From Terebella lapidaria (lineage: Eukaryota; Annelida; Polychaeta; Terebellida; Terebellidae), in the NCBI GenBank assembly GCA_949152475.1, contig OX424564.1, forward strand, positions 23,310,165 through 23,374,164: a stretch of DNA of 64,000 nucleotides. Direction: 5' to 3'. The notes beneath the pieces were generated by a model. It was given only the letters and a program-made list of their open reading frames with translations, did no database searches and was not told the DNA's origin. This document shows, one piece after another, positions 58,561 through 64,000 of the stretch. Every line of letters begins with the position of its first letter. Positions within the stretch are counted from its first letter, which is position 1. Both the position numbers and the translations under genes were made by a program.

Positions 58561-59084
58561 CCTTATTGGTATCCATGATGGGGCTGTCAAAAACAAGGAC
58601 TAATATGATTATTCCAGACCAAATTCATTCTCTTTTCCAGATGCCAAGTTCAAGTCATACTGTCCGGTACACTACAGAACATTCGAAAGATATATCAACG
58701 GAAAGTAGGACATCATGTTTTCAGTGAAAGTCAGAAATTTTGTACCCATCGATAAAGTCACACAAAAAATTGATTAACGATCTCGGCACTTCAATCACGA
58801 AAAGTTGCTTTTGAAAAATCGGATCGAGCTGTTCTTGCAAAATATTCCCGTTAGTTTGTATAAGGTTTCCATATTTGTTCATGCCTGTTCATGCCTACTT
58901 ATATGAAAACGTATTTTCGAACAAATGCCATATTTGAATTTGGTCTGGATGGGACGAACTCTCGAGAGAAACTACTTATAGAAAAAGAGACTAATATATT
59001 CACAGTTGATCAAAACGTGTATTTTACATATAGATTTCTACTCAGAGGCAGCACATGTCTATATATCCGGATGCTTTTTTAGAT

Positions 59085-60130
59085 GTTCTTTATGGCACAA
59101 CGAACTAACGATATTAGCTGCCAATGAAATCTGATAAAGATTATTTATGGATGGAAAGGTGCAGAATATCATTTAATCCCCCAATACAGTATATGTGTTT
59201 TTTCTCTGTTTAAATTTCAATGACGATTAAATTAGTTAGAAAAGTTACTTCGCATAACACGCATACTATTGTGACGTTGTGAAGTAATGAGTATATGCCA
59301 GAGTGATGCCTTATAGAATTCGCCACAGAACATTGCACTATTGAAATCCATAACAAGCCTAGGAAATACACCAGACATGAAAATTGCAATCCTGTCCACG
59401 ACTCGATGCATCAGCGTGTGATGATTTATTCATATGTTTTCAATGAGCAATAGGCGTATTTTGTCGCTCGGTTTCTACCAGGGGGATTCCAGCTATGAAA
59501 TATTGATATATTTTATGGTTGTTTGCAAGTAAAATGTAATCGAAAGATGATTATTTAGCGAAAATCGTTCTTGGTGAATAACACAATGAAACTGGATAGA
59601 GTATTACACGGAAGGTACTAAACTAAGTTGTGTGCATTACTATTTGTGAATGTAAACAGGTGTTATTCATCATGACATAACAAATTATATGTGATGATAA
59701 TATGATATTTATTGAGTATTATCGATAGTTATATGTGTGGCCTGCAAAAGTGAAATATCAAATATATTCCCAATCATGCCACTTAAACTCCGTTGAATGC
59801 ACTTCAATGCTATTAAAAGAAACGAATGTTTGTGGGTGGTGTGGATTATAATATACCTATATTAATATACTAATATGCTGAGTTTCCATTTCATTCAAAA
59901 CATTGTCTTGGTCTTCAGTTCATGTCCAGTATAGAGACACAGGTTATATTATTGATGTTTATTCTCCCGGAGAATCTGGATTACATATCATGGAGGGACC
60001 ACGATGAACCTTATTTCTTCATTATCTACGCCTCATCACCAATCCTGTGGACCGTTATATTACGGTGGACAGTCTATTGGATTCGCTTGTTCCAGACAGG
60101 TTGTCGGTGCAGGCAAACGGAGAGATGTAA
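59085..60130 (+). repeat. Tandem duplication block, copy 2, with decayed exon
   Basis: Partner of 56690-58560. Includes the TNPVDRYITV motif at 60025-60115 and, upstream, GYIIDVYSPGESGL (59943-59984), whose counterpart near 57065 has an in-frame stop. Confidence 0.55.
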
Positions 60131-63100
60131 CATTGTTTTACTGTTGTAATTACAAAGGCCACTGTAGTGTATGTAGTGTGTTCACTTACAATTACAGTTC
60201 CATTGTCATCGAGTTCCATTGTCGAATTCCATTGTTGGTATGACTACATGCAGTGCAGAGGATGGACGAAATGATCAGAAGCATCTTCCACGATAATTTT
60301 ATCTGGAATACGGACATTATCACGAATATACAATATATCAGAAATACATAGACTCTCGTTGTGTATTTCTGAAGATAAGTATACAAGTGAGTGTAGGTTT
60401 TTCGGTTTCTTGCAGCAACGATTTTCCAGCTGAATGTTGGAAGTTTTCGAGTGACCTTGCTTGGGTTGGATTCGTCAGAGACATTCTGAGGAATTTCTGC
60501 AAATTCGTTGTTGCAAGACAGCAGCATATTATGCTTTACCTGTTGCCATCCTCCTGCAAACAACTGAGAGTATTCTTTCCTCACACAGTGGTATGTTTGA
60601 GAAAAAAATTCTAGTAGTACTCGTGAAGGCGATTATCCCCTTCCTTTCGGTTGTCCGAACTACATGTATGGGACTCTGCAGGGTAGGGACCTTTTTTCAG
60701 TATCGAAACACTTGGAAGTTATGTACGCAGGTCTTCACGGTGACCATAACAATCTTCAGGACTTGACATACTGGGTCCCTAAAACTAGAAGTGAAACACC
60801 TTCGCCTTGCAGAAACATTGTGTCTTTCGATTTCATCAGGACGTTCCTGTTAGTCACCCAAGGACTACAGTCTCTGGCAGGCATCAGCGAATGTATGTAG
60901 AAGAAAATAGTAGATGTTTATTAACTTTCTCCCAGGTCGTTGGAGTTATTAATTGTTATTTTCATTCTATCATGCATATTATTTTATCATGTATATGATT
61001 TCATGTTACGGTCAAACATAAAAACATGTACAAACAAATGCCTCCATGAGACAAAGGATGATGGCCCAAATTTGTTGTTCAATATGTGCCAGAGCTGCTC
61101 TCAGAATCAGCCATATTGCTAAATTTTCTCGTCCCATACCGGGATTTCAAGCGGGAATTTATATGCACTGGCACTTTTGTTCTCGTTGTGTGTTTTGTTT
61201 TAATTTTTATCTCATTTTTGTCGATCAAGCAGCTAAGATATAGTGACTGTTTTCCTCAAATATAAATCATTGGAATATGATTTTTTAAAAATATATTAAA
61301 TGAATATGCATTTGTGAATTTGAAACACAAGACACCTAATTTGCAAAAAAAAACCACATAAAAACAATATTTGCCATAGCTGAGAATTACATGCACACTA
61401 TGGTCATGTCATTCGATGACATGGACAAGAAAAGTAGCAGACGGCAATCAGGCCGCTCGTGTTTTGAGCAACTTTGTACAAAAATTTTCGATGCTCATAA
61501 AATTCGAATATTTTGAGCATGACGGTGGCCAATGTTGAAGACAAAATATCAGTATCATATCGACAGTTGGGGCTTGATCAAATATGCCGAGCGAAGGACC
61601 CAATGACTATGTACATATGTTTCTCCAAGTGAAGCATCAATCGGATCGAGACACAGGGACGGTCTTTTGCTTAGATGAAATATACCGATTCGAAAAAGTA
61701 AATATGGTAGGTGTGTCAGTAATAAATACCATCCTTAATGTCCTGAAAGTATTCCTCTCAAAATTAATAATGCTGTATCAAAGGCGTTACAAACTCCCAC
61801 TTCAGTCATGACAATGGTTTCATTTACCAAAGAGTCTTCCCTGGGAGCGGAAATATCACACCAAGAGTCTACTTTCAATAGACACGTTGCAAAGCCATTA
61901 ACCTAGTCATGGACCTCTTTTCCCAAGATTCTCCACAAAGGGCCCGGCGAACCAATAATTTACAATGAATAGAAGAGCTAACAGTTTTGTCCCAGATGGG
62001 TGATCTACTGAAGAGGCCTTGCCGATAGATCCTAGTTTCTTTCAGCGGCCCTCTAATGGGTAAAACCTACCTACTAGGGACATTCATAGAAATAAAATAC
62101 AATAACAATCGCTTCTCCTTCTTTTCTCTTCGGAGAAACTCCTCGCCGTCTCAAGGGTGTGATGAATATATGTTGTGGCTTCCTGAGCTGTCACACGTTA
62201 ACCAAACACACGGAGTTGAGGCAAAATTACATGGGCTTCATTCTCCACGTTGATTGGTTTCATTAGCATGAAATTTGTTGCAGCAATTTGGAGATATTCT
62301 GCTCAAATGAATCCGGTAAAAGTAAGCGTGAGGAAATGCAATGAGAGACATGTGTATCGTCATAGCAGTGCTGAACTGGGCTCCAGTGTGAGGCACCGGC
62401 GAATTTAAATGAAGCTGGAGTCGTTATCTGGTGTGAAGATTCTCTCACTACGTTCATCCCATTCAGAATAATTGAAATAACACAGATACCACAGGCCATC
62501 TCATGAATCACAGAGAAGGGATTAAATATCAGTTTGAAAGGCGTAAATAAATTGAAAAAATCCTTATAAAAACTAACGGAAAACTCTTTTATAATATTTG
62601 TTGCGATCTGTTTGTTGCAACCAACACTTTTACAGCAAACACTGCCGTGAGATAGCAGCACCAGAGCCGCTTGTAGTGTCATGTCATTTTAACGTATTTG
62701 AATATGTCGTCCATTTTGTCTTTGTTTTGAAATGTTGTTGTGGCTGTTTGAAATGGTGTCATTGAACGCTATGCTTTGAATGACAGTAGCATAATGAACC
62801 ATTTTTTTACACTATACCGACATGAGCTCGAAATCTCGTCGATAGCTGATCAGTTGTGCATCAATCTGGGTTTCACAAACCTGAATATTCGTCATGTCAA
62901 AAAGTGACACACATCACGTTATCGAAATCTATCCGGGAGAATGAAAACTGACTATGCAAAACTGCAAGAAAGGGTTCACGATCTCAAATGACCTCATTTA
63001 TATTGAAGTTCGACAACACATGATGAGTATTACTAAACATCATTGTGTCACATATCAGCCATGGTTAAACGAGTCTCAGACATTACAAGCTCACTTTCCA

Positions 63101-63535
63101 TAATGCCATGCGATGTTACCGTTTCACAATATGGCGTGATTTGGTGTAATCGGGCATGACATTTACTTCCTATGACATTATGTTACCATTTCACTTCACT
63201 CAACACACTGATTCGCTGTCCAGTATATTCCTGCAGAAATAGACACATTGCATTGTGGTTGTGTAGTCTTCCTTACACACTGGATGTGAACTTATTGTGA
63301 TTATTAAAGGATACACCGACCACCGGGAAGGGTTAGTACGTTACACCATAAAAGGAAATATGACATTCAATCATATTCGAGAACACCGTCAACTCAGTAG
63401 CCTTTTGGCTTGTGATTAAATCAAAAATTCAACTTCATCTATCAGTGAAACACGCTTTTTGGCCATAATTTTGTTATGGATAATCGTATCAAATTGAAAT
63501 TTTGTGTGTCTTAATCATACTTACTATATCAGGTA
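60131..63535. other. Intergenic, no gene supported
   Basis: AT-rich. Frames on plus (60387-60900) and minus (60584-60192, 62682-62263) of 75-139 codons have no recognised domain. The 139-codon minus frame starts with ATG and has a cysteine-bearing N-terminus and one hydrophobic stretch; it is possible but unsupported. Confidence 0.4.
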
Positions 63536-64000
63536 TATCGTCGTCTGTCGTTGTCGTCTGCCTACATTTTTATCTTTGAAGTTTACAGTTTGAAGAAAAA
63601 TTCCTAAAAAATATTCTGAAAGGGAGATATTTTTTAGTTTTTTTATTTTCGCAATTATTTCAGAATAGCGGCCATTTTTGATGAAAAATAGCCAATTTTG
63701 GACCTTGGCGGTCGTTTTATCAAAATTGGTTCAGTAACTTGTTTTCTTATTGATGCATAACATTTCTTGCATGTGCCCCTGTGACGTGTATAAGTTTCAC
63801 TAACTTTGACATTTGACCTCATTTTCAAGGTCACAGGACAAGATGGCTGATATCTCGCTTCAAGGTCACAGGACAAGATGGCTAATAGCTCGCTTCTTAT
63901 CAACTTTTTTGACCTTTGACCTTATTTTCAAGATCAGAGCACAAAATGGCTAATATCTCGATTTTTTATCGACTTATGGCCTGGGATCAATTGTGGACAT
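63536..64000 (-). repeat. Composite tandem-repeat element, copy 4, inverted and cut by the window end
   Basis: Reading on minus: two or more units with GCACAAAATGGCTAATATCTCG (complement seen at 63938-63960), AGGTCAAAGGTCA (complement of TGACCTTTGACCT, 63909-63921) and TGACCTTGAAAATGAGGTCA (complement, 63811-63830), then a tail with GGCCGCCATTTT-type text and a GACGACG-like tract at 63540-63565. The sequence between units and tail differs from copies 1-3, so it may be a sister family. Confidence 0.75.

Overview
The window is animal nuclear DNA. It is AT-rich, genes are sparse and split by introns, and there are many short non-autonomous transposons, tandem duplications and decayed retroelements. 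No bacterial-style operons, rRNA or CRISPR arrays are seen. The dominant dispersed repeat is built from TGACCTTG/AGGTCA units of about 132 bp. With the other repeats and the gene content it suggests a marine lophotrochozoan, most likely a mollusc (gastropod-like). That assignment is inference; no species is claimed.

Left third (1-15.4 kb): two tandemly duplicated beta-1,3-galactosyltransferase-like (GT31) genes, both on +. The second (11853-13489) can be rebuilt with a tiny first coding exon, a phase-1 intron and a large second exon. The first (from about 1005) has the same splice acceptor in the same phase, and its first exon should lie left of the window. The duplication continues about 2-4 kb downstream of each gene. 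It has since been interrupted by different elements in each copy: a tandem-repeat composite element plus a small TA-flanked MITE in copy 1, and a fold-back GAAAAC/CGAAG element in copy 2. Between the genes lie a decayed CR1-like non-LTR retrotransposon with two elements nested in it, and a duplicated promoter/first-exon block.

Middle (21.6-35 kb): the minus strand carries a two-exon zinc-finger gene of the Scratch branch of the Snail superfamily. A SNAG-domain exon (32989-32788) is joined across an intron of about 9.0 kb to the five-finger exon (23807-22879). The intron is GC-richer in its centre and holds a cluster of CAGGTG E2 boxes, the type of site Snail/Scratch proteins themselves bind. 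The flank to 36.5 kb holds promoter-like GC/CCAAT and Fox/E-box/ETS motifs.

Right half (36.5-64 kb): no confidently recognised gene. It holds a second MITE copy, another tail of the composite element, and a pair of tandem duplicate blocks at 51.8-54.3 kb. A 908-bp transposon with CACTGTG termini and a 5-bp target duplication (Transib/RAG-like signature) sits between them. A degenerate, repeatedly duplicated exon family of unknown identity lies at 54.5-60.2 kb, and the last 460 bp hold an inverted copy of the composite element.

Most other open frames are short, often lack ATG, show no domain and are left out unless coding potential seemed arguable.
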